Below the pieces are notes generated by a model, which made no database searches, had not been told where the DNA came from, and saw only the letters and a program-made list of their open reading frames with translations. A program made the position numbers and the translations under genes. Source: Myxococcota bacterium (GTDB lineage: Bacteria > Myxococcota > B64-G9). Taken from it: 64,000 nucleotides of DNA. Location of the stretch: assembly GCA_022710975.1 (NCBI GenBank), contig JAKLGA010000007.1, positions 186,001 through 250,000 on the forward strand, in the 5' to 3' direction. This document shows positions 27,206 to 38,113 of the stretch, one piece after another (the stretch's first letter is position 1; every line of letters begins with the position of its first letter).

Positions 27206-27985
27206 TCATCGCACCCGCTTCGCGATCGCCCTGCGGATCTTCTCGTAGCTCGGCGGCGGACCCTTCTGGAGGTTCTTGCCGTCCACCAGAACCGCGTCGG
27301 CGATGCCCCACTCGGCCACCGCGACCCGCGTCGAGGTGTCGATCTCGCGGAACGCGACCCTGTCGCCGAACTCGGCCGCCGCGCGCTTGGCGCGTTCGTA
27401 GACCAGGTTCTGCGCCAGGCACCAGCCGCTCGAGAAGGCCGTGACGTTCACCTTGCCGGGAATCGGCTCCGGTCTCTTCCCTGTCGGCGGCAACCAGTGC
27501 GGCGGCTTCGCGTCTTCGGTGAACGGCTTCCAGAGCAGCATCGAGATGCCCTGGCGGTCGGCCTTGCGATAGCCATGCTTCTTGAACCAGGAGGCCTTCA
27601 TCCAGAACGGCAGCCACACGCCCCAGGCGGCCATGCCCTTGGCGCCGAGCCGCCGCGCATCCTCCTCGGCCGCGGACAGCAAGGCGGTGCCCATCCCGTG
27701 CCCCTGGAAGTTGCCGCGCCCCTGCTTGTGGCCGTGGACGTGGATGCAGTACACGAAGTAGAGCCCGTCACCGCCTACGTTCGAGTGCTCGATGGGGCCG
27801 TACTGGATCATCCCGCCCTCGACGCCTTGCTCGTCCACGGCGAGCTTGGCGCGCAGGCCGAGCTTCTCGCTCCGGTCGAGCCACTGCCGGCGCTTCGGCC
27901 CAGCCTCCTTGGCCTCCTCGGACCAGTCCTCGAGGCACAGGCAGAAGAGGTCCTTCCTGTTCTCGGTGAGGTCGATGATCTTCAT
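27206..27985 (-). CDS. GNAT acetyltransferase with C-terminal YoaP-like domain
   Basis: 259 residues from the ATG at 27985 (GAGGAGG 7 nt upstream). The first ~150 residues form a GNAT fold: IHVHGHKQGRGNFQGHGMGTALL is the acetyl-CoA pyrophosphate loop and GYRKADRQG the terminal strand. Residues ~170-259 (NVTAFSSGWCLAQNLVYERA, FREIDTSTR) resemble a thioredoxin-like domain as in Bacillus YoaP, with one conserved Cys. The substrate is unknown. It lies just downstream of the tRNA on the opposite strand, at the start of a block of short accessory genes. Confidence 0.82.
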   Translation of the reverse strand: MKIIDLTENRKDLFCLCLEDWSEEAKEAGPKRRQWLDRSEKLGLRAKLAVDEQGVEGGMIQYGPIEHSNVGGDGLYFVYCIHVHGHKQGRGNFQGHGMGTALLSAAEEDARRLGAKGMAAWGVWLPFWMKASWFKKHGYRKADRQGISMLLWKPFTEDAKPPHWLPPTGKRPEPIPGKVNVTAFSSGWCLAQNLVYERAKRAAAEFGDRVAFREIDTSTRVAVAEWGIADAVLVDGKNLQKGPPPSYEKIRRAIAKRVR

Positions 27986-28080
27986 GACGCGCCTCCTCGT
28001 GCCGGGGATGTCGACGTTGACCGCCGGCGGTCCATCCACGTATACCTGAGCCGCTCCAGCAAACCGGCCATGAGGACAAG

Positions 28081-28518
28081 ATGCCAGAGCAGAACGCCGA
28101 GAGGGAAGGGCCACGGCTGAGGGACGAAGCGGAGTACCCGAGCGACGAGGTGCTGGCACGGCACCTCGGCAAGGCGAAGGCCGCCTGGGACGCCTTCACC
28201 GCCCGCCTCGCGGCGGACTTCCCCGACGCCTCCCTCGAGTGGCGCTTCTACAGGGACGGCAACTCCTGGCTCTGCAAGGTCGTGCGCAAGAAGAAGACCG
28301 TCTGCTGGGTGTCGATCTGGGACCAGGCTTTCCGGACGACGTTCTACTTCACCATGAAGAGCGACCAAGAGATCGACCGATTGCCGATCACTCCGGAGCT
28401 GAGGGCCGCCTATCGCGCGCAGTCCGGGCGCGGCAAGCTGAAGCCGATCACCATCGAGGTGAGCCGCAAGAAGGCGCTGGGGGACGTGTTCACCCTATTC
28501 GGGTACAAGAGCGGGTGA
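28081..28518 (+). CDS. DUF3788 family protein
   Basis: 145 residues. The central region (LEWRFYRDGNSWLCKVVRKK, VCWVSIWDQAFRTTFYF) and the C-terminus (KPITIEVSRKKALGDVF) match the DUF3788 layout of small single-domain proteins resembling a YdhG/DUF1801-like fold. The function is unknown. It is divergent from the GNAT gene, with a 95-nt intergenic region. Confidence 0.75.
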   Translation: MPEQNAEREGPRLRDEAEYPSDEVLARHLGKAKAAWDAFTARLAADFPDASLEWRFYRDGNSWLCKVVRKKKTVCWVSIWDQAFRTTFYFTMKSDQEIDRLPITPELRAAYRAQSGRGKLKPITIEVSRKKALGDVFTLFGYKSG

Positions 28519-28640
28519 GCGGAAGGTGCTGGCCCGGTTCCGCCGCGAAGGTGCCGAGCTCGAACGCCTCCGTGAGAGCGGGCTGAAGCAGGTTGACGAG
28601 TTCTCACCGAGGCCGCCCGAGATGGGCAATGGAGAAGTCG

Positions 28641-28856
28641 ATGACGGCTCGAAGAGAGGATGGCGAGACGAGGTACTTCATCGATCTGGATCTTCGAACG
28701 CGCAGGATCCTCGACTGGGGTTTCGACCAGAGGACCAAGCTGGCGAAGCAGGAACCCCTGGGCCCTGCTCACCTGAGGATCTACGTGACCCGGGGGCAGC
28801 TCCACAAGCTCGAGAAGAAGCATCGAGAGCTGCACGAGAGCGGGTCCGTGACATGA
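28641..28856 (+). CDS. Small conserved-looking hypothetical protein
   Basis: 71 residues from the ATG at 28641 (GGAG just upstream; an in-frame ATG at 28629 is an alternative). The pattern TRYFIDLDLRTRRILDWGFD followed by HLRIYVTRGQLHKLEKK is well structured, with an amphipathic C-terminal helix, and looks like a real small protein rather than GC-rich noise. No family can be named with certainty. Confidence 0.5.
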   Translation: MTARREDGETRYFIDLDLRTRRILDWGFDQRTKLAKQEPLGPAHLRIYVTRGQLHKLEKKHRELHESGSVT

Positions 28857-28949
28857 CCGAGCCGCCGACGCCTGCGGTGCTCGATCTCGGCGACGCGGTC
28901 TGGCGCCGTGAGTGAACACGAGCCCCGGCGTCGCCTGACGAGCCCTGCC

Positions 28950-28979
28950 GTGGAAGGTGCCTGGCTCCTTCGGGAGGGG
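28950..28979 (+). repeat. Copy 1 of a dispersed palindromic repeat
   Basis: The GTGGAAGGTGCCTGGCTCCT block continues CGGGAGGGG. It closely matches the sequence at 30841-30869. The core GGTGCCTGGCTCC is an imperfect copy of the palindrome GGTGCCTGGCACC. Confidence 0.5.
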
Positions 28980-29011
28980 GGAGGCCTCGCCCTCGGCAAC
29001 TCGACCTCGGG

Positions 29012-29605
29012 TCAGGCGATCCTGCACGCCTCGTCGAAGTCCAGGCGGGGGGCTCGCGGATGGAGCCTGGTCGGATCTCCGTGGCCGAGATTCAAGAGGA
29101 AGATCGACTTCCACGCTCCGTCGGGAAAGAACTCGGCGTCGACCTTGGCGGCGTCGAAGCCACCCATCGGACCGCAGTCCAGCCCGAGGCCGCGCGCCGC
29201 GAGGATGATGTACCCGCCCTGCAGCGTGGCGCTCAGCAGCGCCATCCGCCGCCTGGCCTCGGGCTCCATCCCGCCGGTCTTCCTGGCTGCGTCGGGGGAG
29301 TGCGGCGCGAGCTTCGTCAGCTTCAGGTAGAACTCGGTGTCGTACGCGACGATGGCGGTCACCGGCGCGGCCATGGTCTTGTCCACGTTGCCGGCCGCGA
29401 GCGTGGGCCGCAGCCGCTCCTTGGCCGCCTGGCTCTTGACGAACAGGAGGCGCACCGGCTGGCAGTTCATCGCCGTGGGGCCCATGCGCGCCAGCTCGTA
29501 GAGGCGGCGCAGCAGGGCAGCGTCGACCGGATGATCGCTCCAGCCATTGTGGGTTCGTGCGTCCAGGAGGAGCTGTCGCCAGGTTCCATTCTCGAGCTCG
29601 GGCAT
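29012..29605 (-). CDS. RutE/HadB-type nitroreductase-family FMN reductase
   Basis: 197 residues from the ATG at 29605 (GAGGAG upstream). DARTHNGWSDHPVD near the N-terminus, GPTAMNCQPVRLLFV, NVDKTMAAPVTAIVAYD, LGLDCGPMGGFD and the ending PRLDFDEAC align closely with E. coli RutE, which reduces malonic semialdehyde (or a related enal) in pyrimidine degradation. Other rut genes are absent here, so the substrate may differ. A lipoprotein gene lies 17 nt upstream on the same strand. Confidence 0.85.
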   Translation of the reverse strand: MPELENGTWRQLLLDARTHNGWSDHPVDAALLRRLYELARMGPTAMNCQPVRLLFVKSQAAKERLRPTLAAGNVDKTMAAPVTAIVAYDTEFYLKLTKLAPHSPDAARKTGGMEPEARRRMALLSATLQGGYIILAARGLGLDCGPMGGFDAAKVDAEFFPDGAWKSIFLLNLGHGDPTRLHPRAPRLDFDEACRIA

Positions 29606-29622
29606 TTCGGTATCTCCTCGGA

Positions 29623-30045
29623 TCAGCGATCGGCCGCCGCACTTTCTCGTATCTCCAGCCTGACGAAGCGGCCATCCGGCTCGGGCTCGCGTTCCCACCA
29701 GACCGCGCCACCCTGCCGGAGCGCCTCCAGGTGATCATCTCCTTCGATCTTGATCTCCCGGTGACGACCGGCGAGGTTCCCGGAGCTCGCGGTGGCGACC
29801 ATCGCGAAGACCAGGCGGCCGTCCATGGCCTGGTAGTTGGGCAGAAAGTAGAACGGGTAGTCGCCCTGGGTCCAGGTGAGGTAGTAGCCATCCGCGCGGT
29901 GTTCGACGACCGGTGGCGCCGCGAACATCGTTCCGCTGGAACACGGGAAGCCGGGGCCAAACCGCCACCCCATGGCAACACACCCCGTCAGCAGCACGGC
30001 CAGCCCGAACGCCGCGAGCCACCGCGTGAAGAGCCTTGCGGTCAT
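29623..30045 (-). CDS. Small lipoprotein, hypothetical
   Basis: 140 residues from the ATG at 30045; GGAGGGG lies upstream and an adjacent in-frame TTG is a weaker alternative. The signal ends AVLLTGC, a textbook lipobox. The mature part has a Trp/Tyr-rich stretch (GYYLTWTQGDYPFYFLPNY) and a second strand-rich half, and looks beta-structured. No family is recognised. It probably shares a transcript with the RutE-like gene. Confidence 0.7.
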   Translation of the reverse strand: MTARLFTRWLAAFGLAVLLTGCVAMGWRFGPGFPCSSGTMFAAPPVVEHRADGYYLTWTQGDYPFYFLPNYQAMDGRLVFAMVATASSGNLAGRHREIKIEGDDHLEALRQGGAVWWEREPEPDGRFVRLEIRESAAADR

Positions 30046-30149
30046 CAAGTTCCCCTCCTTGTCCGTGACACCGGCAAGGTGCGTTCGAACAGCATCCCCT
30101 GAATCGAGGTCAACCTGTCAAGCACTCCGCCGCGCCCGTATGGAGCCGC

Positions 30150-30740
30150 CTACGTCCGACCGCCGGGTTGCAGCGTCCGCTGAAGCCGCTCGACCTCGTA
30201 CCCCTGGGCGCGCAGCCGCGCGACGATCGCGTCGTAGACGGCGCCGTCCAGCGACGGGGTCCGGCTCAGGATCCACAGGTAGTCGCGGCTCGGGTGGCCG
30301 ACGACCGCGTACTCGTAGTCCGCGCCGAGGTCGGCGATCCAGTAGTCGCCCCAGAAGGGCCGGAAGAAGCTGACCTCGAGCTTGGCGTGGGTCGCGCGAT
30401 CGACGACCCGCGCGCGGCCCCTGGCCACCTTCTCCTCGCCGTCGAGCGAGCCCAGCCGGCAGCGGTTGAGGACGTCGATCTCCCCGTCGGCGCGCAGCGT
30501 GTAGGTCGCGGTCGAGCCCGTGCAGCCTCGCTGGAAGCGCTGCGGGAAGGCCGCGATCTCGTACCAGGTGCCGAGGTACCGATCCAGGTCCACGCGCGGC
30601 ACCGTCTGCAACGGCGGCAGCTTGAGCCGCGCCGTCGTGGTCGTCGAGCACCCGGCGGCGGCGATGGCGGCGCCCAGCAAGAGCTTCACGACCCCTCGCA
30701 GGTGCCACAGCCTCTTCCAGGCCCGGCCCTGCCGATTCAT
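30150..30740 (-). CDS. Bacterial lipocalin (Blc-type) outer-membrane lipoprotein
   Basis: 196 residues from the ATG at 30740 (GTG at 30749 is an alternative). The lipobox AAAGC gives a lipid-modified Cys. Lipocalin signatures: DLDRYLGTWYEIAAFPQRF (GxW motif), then YTLRADGEIDVLNRC, and the DYWIADLGADYEYAVVG / SRDYLWILSRTP region typical of Blc. Lipocalins of this group bind lysophospholipids or fatty acids and are tied to envelope stress. The C-terminus ends with LRAQGYEVERL. Confidence 0.9.
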   Translation of the reverse strand: MNRQGRAWKRLWHLRGVVKLLLGAAIAAAGCSTTTTARLKLPPLQTVPRVDLDRYLGTWYEIAAFPQRFQRGCTGSTATYTLRADGEIDVLNRCRLGSLDGEEKVARGRARVVDRATHAKLEVSFFRPFWGDYWIADLGADYEYAVVGHPSRDYLWILSRTPSLDGAVYDAIVARLRAQGYEVERLQRTLQPGGRT

Positions 30741-30827
30741 GACGCGCACTTGACGCGCGTCAATCTAGCAGAATCAACAGGTTATGAGCCGACCATCCGG
30801 CCATCCCCGGGGTTCGCGGAAGATGTC

Positions 30828-30869
30828 GTGGATGGTGCCCGTGGATGGTGCCTGGCACCTTCGTAGGGG
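30828..30869 (+). repeat. Copy 2 of a dispersed repeat with a 13-nt tandem unit
   Basis: GTGGATGGTGCCC (30828-30840) is followed directly by GTGGATGGTGCCT (30841-30853), a tandem 13-mer. The second unit runs on into the perfect palindrome GGTGCCTGGCACC (30847-30859). The segment 30841-30869 matches 28950-28979. Confidence 0.55.
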
Positions 30870-30951
30870 AACCCGGGTTGCATCCGCCGCCAGCCTGGCG
30901 TATTCGTGCACCGGGCGTCGAGCGTCTCGACCAGGGCAGGCGAGGTGGGAC

Positions 30952-31599
30952 GTGAAGGGTCTGCGCGGTATGATCCCGCTGGGGATGTCGTCGGCGCTCT
31001 TCGTGTTCGTGCTCGTGGCGGGAGCGCTGCGGATGTCGCCAGGCCTGGACGCACGGTTTTTCGTCCAGGCCGCAGCCGTGTGTGCCTACCTGGCGTGGCT
31101 CGTCGCGGAGTCCCTGCTCGTGTCGGTCCGCGAGGCCTCGCTGCCGGACGCCCGCGGCGACAGGGGGAGCTGCGAGCTGTACGCCCTCGCCCAGGGCGCT
31201 GTCGTCATCCTGGCGCTGTTGCTCCCGGGGACGGGCGGCGGCGTCCTCACCGGCGCGATCGGGCTGGCGCTGCTCGTGGTCGGTTGCGGGTTCCGGCTCG
31301 GCGCCATCGTGACGCTCGGCCGCTTCTACTCGCGCCGCGTGCGCCTGCTCGAGGATCATCGCGTGGTGAGCACCGGGCCGTATCGCGTGGTGCGGCATCC
31401 CGCCTACCTCGGCACCCTGGTGGGGCACCTCGGATTCGCCCTGGTGTTCGCCCACTGGGCTCCGCTGCTGGCCTGGGCCGGGCTGTTCGTGCCCATGGTC
31501 GTACGGCGGATCCTCATCGAGGAGCCCTGCCTGTTCGAGCTGGCCGGGTACGACGAGTACGCCAGGGGCCGCAAGCGGCTCGTGCCGCGGGTGTGGTGA
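30952..31599 (+). CDS. Isoprenylcysteine carboxyl methyltransferase (ICMT)-like membrane methyltransferase
   Basis: 215 residues from GTG at 30952 (GAGGTGG upstream); the frame is open upstream but contains repeat DNA. Five or so hydrophobic segments, then the ICMT/PEMT signature: LGRFYSRRVRLLEDHRVVST, GPYRVVRHPAYLG and a C-terminal EEPCLFELAGYDEYA. Bacterial members methylate membrane-embedded lipids or quinone-like substrates with SAM, but few have been tested. Confidence 0.83.
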   Translation: MKGLRGMIPLGMSSALFVFVLVAGALRMSPGLDARFFVQAAAVCAYLAWLVAESLLVSVREASLPDARGDRGSCELYALAQGAVVILALLLPGTGGGVLTGAIGLALLVVGCGFRLGAIVTLGRFYSRRVRLLEDHRVVSTGPYRVVRHPAYLGTLVGHLGFALVFAHWAPLLAWAGLFVPMVVRRILIEEPCLFELAGYDEYARGRKRLVPRVW

Positions 31600-31657
31600 G
31601 GCGCGGCGAGCACCTCGACGTCGCGGAGCGCGTCGGCCGGCAGCGGGCCGGCTCCGG

Positions 31658-32071
31658 CTAGGCCTGGACGGTCAGCTCGAGCTCGATCTCGAGCTTCAGG
31701 ACCTTGGAGATCGGGCACCCGGTCTTGGCCGCCGCGGCCGCCTCCTCGACCTTCGCCCTGTCGGCGCCGGGGGCCCGGACCGTGGTCCGGAGCTGGCTCC
31801 GGGTCAGGGTGAGGTTCTCGAAGGTGATCGCGCACGTGGTCTCGACGGCCGCGGGGGTGATCCCGCGCTCGCCGAGCTGGGCGGAGAGCGCCATGCTGAA
31901 GCAGCTCGCGTGCGCCGCCGCGATCAGCTCCTCGGGGTTGGTGCCCGGGGCGTCCTCGAACCGGGTGCGGAAGCCGTACTTCAGACCCTTGATCGCACCG
32001 CTGTGTACGCCGAAGGCGCCCGCGCCGTCCTTCAAGCCGCCCTGCCAGGTCGCCTGCGCAATTCGCTTCAT
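31658..32071 (-). CDS. OsmC-family peroxiredoxin
   Basis: 137 residues. The two redox cysteines are C57 (HASCFSMALS) and C119 (KTGCPISKVL), with E47-type residues in NPEELIAAA, as in OsmC. It reduces organic hydroperoxides. It begins 15 nt after katG with AAGGAGGAGG before its ATG, so the pair forms a peroxide-detoxification operon. Confidence 0.93.
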   Translation of the reverse strand: MKRIAQATWQGGLKDGAGAFGVHSGAIKGLKYGFRTRFEDAPGTNPEELIAAAHASCFSMALSAQLGERGITPAAVETTCAITFENLTLTRSQLRTTVRAPGADRAKVEEAAAAAKTGCPISKVLKLEIELELTVQA

Positions 32072-32086
32072 GGCACACCTCCTCCT

Positions 32087-34477
<2,391 letters not shown>

Positions 34478-34522
34478 CTAGCGATGACTGCCACGCTGTC
34501 AACCGCGGGCAGACGGGATCGC

Positions 34523-35884
34523 TCACGGCGAGGGGGGGTCCAGCACCCGCAGGGCCTCGTCGGGGATCTTGCCGTAGTAGACCTGACCCTGGATCACGAA
34601 GGCCGGGGTGCCGCGCAGGTTCAGCGACGCCGCGGCCGCGAGATCCGCCTCGACCGGGCGCATCGACTGCGGATCGCCCATGCAGCAGTTGAACTTGCCC
34701 AGGTCCAGCGCCAGCGCCCTGGCGATGTCCTCCGCCGACGGGCCCTGCGCGCGGATGGCCTGCGAGTTGTGGAACAGGTAGTCGGTCATCTCCCAGAAAC
34801 GTCCCTGCTGGCCGGCGCAGACGGCGATCAGCGACAGCTCGCACGCCCTGGGGTGGAAGGGTCGGTCCAGCTTGCGGTTGCAGCGATTGTCCAGCGGCAG
34901 GTGCCGGTGGTAGACCCGCAGCTGGCCCGGGTAGCGGGACACCAGGCGGTTGACCAGCAGGTGGGCGCTGCGGCAGTAGGGGCACTGGAAGTCGGTGAAC
35001 TCGTGGATCTCCACGCTGGGCTGCTCGGCCCCCTTCCAGGGGTAGCCCTCCGCGCTGGTGCCGAAGGCGATCCGCACCGGTGCGTCCGGGCCGGCCCCGG
35101 CGCCCTTGTCGAGGCAGGCCTGGTCCCGGGGCGTGTCCTGCGTCCTCCTGGACCAGGCGTCCGCCTCCAGCCGCTCGTCCTCCCGGGAGACGTAGAGCAT
35201 CTGCGCAGGCCGCGGGTCCTCACCGGCCTTCCGCGGTCCCTGCCGGGCCGCCCGCGCCTGCGCGATCGAGTCCTGGAGGCGCTGCCCACCGAACCACGCC
35301 CCGGCCAGCAGCCCCGCGCCCAGCACGGCCAGCCCGGCCGCCAGCAGGGGCCGCGCCAGCAGGCTGCGGACATCCGCGCGGATCGCCCCGGCCACGGACA
35401 CCCTCGAGACGCGGATGGCGGCGAGGCTGAGCCCGAACAGGGACAGGTTGATGACATCGATGGCGAGGCAGACGATGCACCACGCGCCGATCTCGAAGTG
35501 CATCACGTAGACGAGCCACAGGGAGACGCCGACGAAGAGCACCCCGTTCAGGAACAGGAAGCCCTGCCCGAACCGAGACCGGGCCCGGACCAGGGCCAGC
35601 GCCGTGAGCAGGGCGACGAAGGCGTAGCCCGCCATGGCCCACACGGCGACCGGCGTGCCCAGCACCACCGAGAACTCGTCGTGGAGGGCCACCTTGTCGC
35701 AGTTCATGCTCTCGCTGAGGTTGCAGAAGCTCCGGTACTCCTCGGGGTCCAGGTGGGTCTGGCGGTAGACCTCGACCAGGTGCCAGGCGCTGAGGAGGCC
35801 GATCGCGCAGAGCAGGATGGAGGAGACGAGGACCACCCCCAGCCCCTTCGGGACCGCCTCGCCGGGAGCTTCCGTCCGTGTCAT
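34523..35884 (-). CDS. VKOR-DsbA fusion: vitamin K epoxide reductase plus thioredoxin-fold oxidoreductase
   Basis: 453 residues from the ATG at 35884. The N-terminal half is a polytopic VKOR domain with loop cysteines C54 and C62 and the active C136-I-V-C139. A fifth or sixth hydrophobic segment (~178-198) leads into a periplasmic DsbA-like domain with C301-P-Y-C304 (FTDFQCPYCRSAH). The pair introduces disulfides into secreted proteins, replacing DsbB plus DsbA; quinone re-oxidises the VKOR part. Many secreted Cys-containing proteins in this window are potential substrates. It lies upstream of katG with an 81-nt gap. Confidence 0.93.
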   Translation of the reverse strand: MTRTEAPGEAVPKGLGVVLVSSILLCAIGLLSAWHLVEVYRQTHLDPEEYRSFCNLSESMNCDKVALHDEFSVVLGTPVAVWAMAGYAFVALLTALALVRARSRFGQGFLFLNGVLFVGVSLWLVYVMHFEIGAWCIVCLAIDVINLSLFGLSLAAIRVSRVSVAGAIRADVRSLLARPLLAAGLAVLGAGLLAGAWFGGQRLQDSIAQARAARQGPRKAGEDPRPAQMLYVSREDERLEADAWSRRTQDTPRDQACLDKGAGAGPDAPVRIAFGTSAEGYPWKGAEQPSVEIHEFTDFQCPYCRSAHLLVNRLVSRYPGQLRVYHRHLPLDNRCNRKLDRPFHPRACELSLIAVCAGQQGRFWEMTDYLFHNSQAIRAQGPSAEDIARALALDLGKFNCCMGDPQSMRPVEADLAAAASLNLRGTPAFVIQGQVYYGKIPDEALRVLDPPSP

Positions 35885-35978
35885 GGAGACTCCGCCGTTC
35901 ACCTGTCGTCCTCGGCGCATCCGCGCGAGAGACCAGGCTCGAGCCAGATCTCTTCCCTAGTGCGCTCTGGCCGGCGCG

Positions 35979-36707
35979 TCAAGGCCGATGCCCGCGCCGC
36001 CCTCCCGGGCGAGGCCCGCGCCGCGACGCGAGCGGTCCGGGCTCACCCAGGAGCCGCCCGTGCAGCTCCAGGGCGCGGGCCATGATCGCCTCGCCCGAGC
36101 GCAGGCCGGGCTCGTCCAGCGCGACCCCCAGGCGCACGCCCTTCACGAACTCGCCGCTCCCGCCGGGGCTGGCCACGGCGGACGCGCCCAGCGGGCTGAT
36201 GCAGTCGTGGGCGGTGGCAGGGATCATGTCCAGGGCCCAGAACGCGTACAGGTGGGACAGGTGGGTCGTCTCGACCCCACCGTGCCGGAGCCAGGACACC
36301 GCGGCGCTGACGCCGATCTTGTTCCGGAGCTTCCCGGCGGTGAGGTTGCCGAAGATGAACACGCGCAGCCGATCCAGGAACGCGGCCAGGTACCCGCTGA
36401 GGCGCATGAGGTAGACGGGGCTCGCGAGGACGACGATGTCCGCGCGCTCGAGCTTCTCGAAGATCGCCTGGCCGCCGTCCTCGAGGGCGCAGTAGCGGCC
36501 GGGCGTCTGCCGCCGCGCGCAGAAGTTGCAGTGGACGCAGTCCCCGAGCCCGAGCGCCGAGAGCTTGACCGCCTCGGTCGCCAGGCCCCGCGCCTCGGCG
36601 AACGCGAGCAGGCGCCCGAGGAACGCGTCGGTGTTGCCCTCCCGGACCGGGCTGCCCGAGAGCCCCAGCACGGTTCCTTTCCTCGTCCTGCGCGCAGGCG
36701 TCTTCAC
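35979..36707 (-). CDS. Iron-sulfur flavoprotein (NADPH-dependent FMN reductase family)
   Basis: 242 residues from GTG at 36707 (GGGAG upstream). A flavodoxin-like start (GLSGSPVREGNTDAFL) binds the FMN phosphate. C57-x2-C60-x2-C63 then C73 form the compact cysteine cluster of iron-sulfur flavoproteins, implying a [4Fe-4S] centre. ASPVYLMRLSGYLAAFLDR is the isoalloxazine loop. Such proteins shuttle electrons and remove O2 or H2O2 in anaerobes. The C-terminal ~25 residues are low-complexity Arg/Gly/Pro. Confidence 0.82.
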   Translation of the reverse strand: MKTPARRTRKGTVLGLSGSPVREGNTDAFLGRLLAFAEARGLATEAVKLSALGLGDCVHCNFCARRQTPGRYCALEDGGQAIFEKLERADIVVLASPVYLMRLSGYLAAFLDRLRVFIFGNLTAGKLRNKIGVSAAVSWLRHGGVETTHLSHLYAFWALDMIPATAHDCISPLGASAVASPGGSGEFVKGVRLGVALDEPGLRSGEAIMARALELHGRLLGEPGPLASRRGPRPGGRRGHRP

Positions 36708-36928
36708 TGTGATCTCCCGATCTCGCCCATGGGACCCTCACCTCTCGCCCGCTCCTGGTCGTATCAACCAGGCGCCTGGCGGTCAACCGCGACCTCCCCC
36801 CGCGCGGGCTCGGGCTCGAAGGCGGCGGAGACATGGTCCACCGCTGGAAAGTGGCGCCCGGCGGGGATAGGCTCGAGCCACGAGCCGTCAGGCCCGGGCT
36901 GGCCCGATCGCTCCGGACGGAGGCGCCG

Positions 36929-38065
36929 TTGGACCCGATCTACCTCGATCACAACGCCACGACGCCGGTCCACCCAGCCGTCGTCGAGGCCATGCTGCCC
37001 TACCTCCGCGAGCACTTCGGCAACCCCTCCAGCGGCCACGTCTACGGGCAGCGCGCCAGGCAGGCGATCACCCGGGCGCGCGAGCAGGTGGCCGGGCTGC
37101 TCGGCTGCCAGCCGGACGAGATCCTCTTCACCTCGGGCGGCACCGAGGCCAACAACCTCGCCATCCGCGGGCTGCTCGAGCTGGCCGGGCCCCGCCGGCA
37201 CATCCTCACCTCCACGGTCGAGCACCCGGCCACCGCCCGCCCGTGCGAGCTGCTCGAGCGCCGGGGCATCGAGGTGACGCGCCTGCCGGTGGACGGCGCG
37301 GGGCGCGTGCAGGTCGAGGCGGCCCGCGCCGGCGTGCGCGCTGACACCGCCCTGGTCACGGTCATGCTGGCCCAGAACGAGACCGGCACCTTGATGCCGA
37401 TCGCCGCGCTGGCGGGGCTCGCGCACGAGCGCGGCGGCCGGATCCACACCGACGCGGCGCAGGCGGTCGGGAAGCTGGCCACGCGCGTCGACGCCCTCGG
37501 CGTGGATCTGCTGTCCATCGCCGGGCACAAGCTCTACGCGCCCAAGGGCGTCGGCGCGCTGTACGTCCGGCGCGGGCTGGCGCTGGCGCCCGTCCTGCTG
37601 GGAGCGGGGCACGAGCGCGGCCTGCGTCCCGGCACCGAGAACGTGGCCTCGATCGTCGGCCTCGGCGCGGCCTGCGCGCTGGCGGCGGGGGATCTGGCCT
37701 CGGAGAGCGAGCGCCAGCGCGGCCTCCGGGACGCGCTGTGGGAGCTGCTGCGCGCGGAGATCCCCGGGCTCGCGCTCAACGGGCACCCGCTCGAACGGCT
37801 GCCGAACACCCTGAATGTATCCTTCCCCGGCGCGCGGGGCAGCGCGGTGCTCGCCGCGACCGAGCAGGTGGCGGCCTCGACCGGCTCGGCCTGCCACGCA
37901 GGCAGCGAGACTGCCTCCGCCGTGCTGACCGCCATGGGGCGCGACGCCGCCACCGCGCTCGGGGCCGTGCGCCTGTCCCTGGGCCGCTCGACGACGCCCG
38001 CCCAGGTGGAGGCAGCGGCGCGCGCCCTCGTGCGAGGCTGGGCCGCGGCCCGCGCCTCCGCCTGA
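36929..38065 (+). CDS. Cysteine desulfurase (NifS/IscS family)
   Basis: 378 residues from TTG at 36929; GGAGG 5 nt upstream decides this start, and the family normally begins with (x)IYLDHNATT. PLP lysine K201 in IAGHKLYAPKG and catalytic C322 in STGSACHAGSE are intact. It takes sulfur from cysteine as a persulfide for Fe-S or tRNA thiolation. No iscU, iscA or sufE lies beside it. The short active-site loop places it in the NifS/IscS rather than SufS group. Confidence 0.93.
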   Translation: MDPIYLDHNATTPVHPAVVEAMLPYLREHFGNPSSGHVYGQRARQAITRAREQVAGLLGCQPDEILFTSGGTEANNLAIRGLLELAGPRRHILTSTVEHPATARPCELLERRGIEVTRLPVDGAGRVQVEAARAGVRADTALVTVMLAQNETGTLMPIAALAGLAHERGGRIHTDAAQAVGKLATRVDALGVDLLSIAGHKLYAPKGVGALYVRRGLALAPVLLGAGHERGLRPGTENVASIVGLGAACALAAGDLASESERQRGLRDALWELLRAEIPGLALNGHPLERLPNTLNVSFPGARGSAVLAATEQVAASTGSACHAGSETASAVLTAMGRDAATALGAVRLSLGRSTTPAQVEAAARALVRGWAAARASA

Positions 38066-38113
38066 GGCGGCGGGCGGCTCGGCCCGGCGAGCAGGCGGGA
38101 GGCAGGGGAACGG

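Noticed and set aside
28526-28915. Plus-strand frame starting LARFRREGAELERLRE
   Set aside because: The first ~35 residues look plausible, but the rest overlaps the better small gene at 28641-28856 in another frame and turns into low-complexity sequence. It may hide a short peptide gene or remnant.
36833-36928. ATG at 36833 as the start of the cysteine desulfurase
   Set aside because: It adds 32 residues not seen in the family and lacks a ribosome site; TTG at 36929 has GGAGG 5 nt upstream and directly precedes the conserved YLDHNATT.
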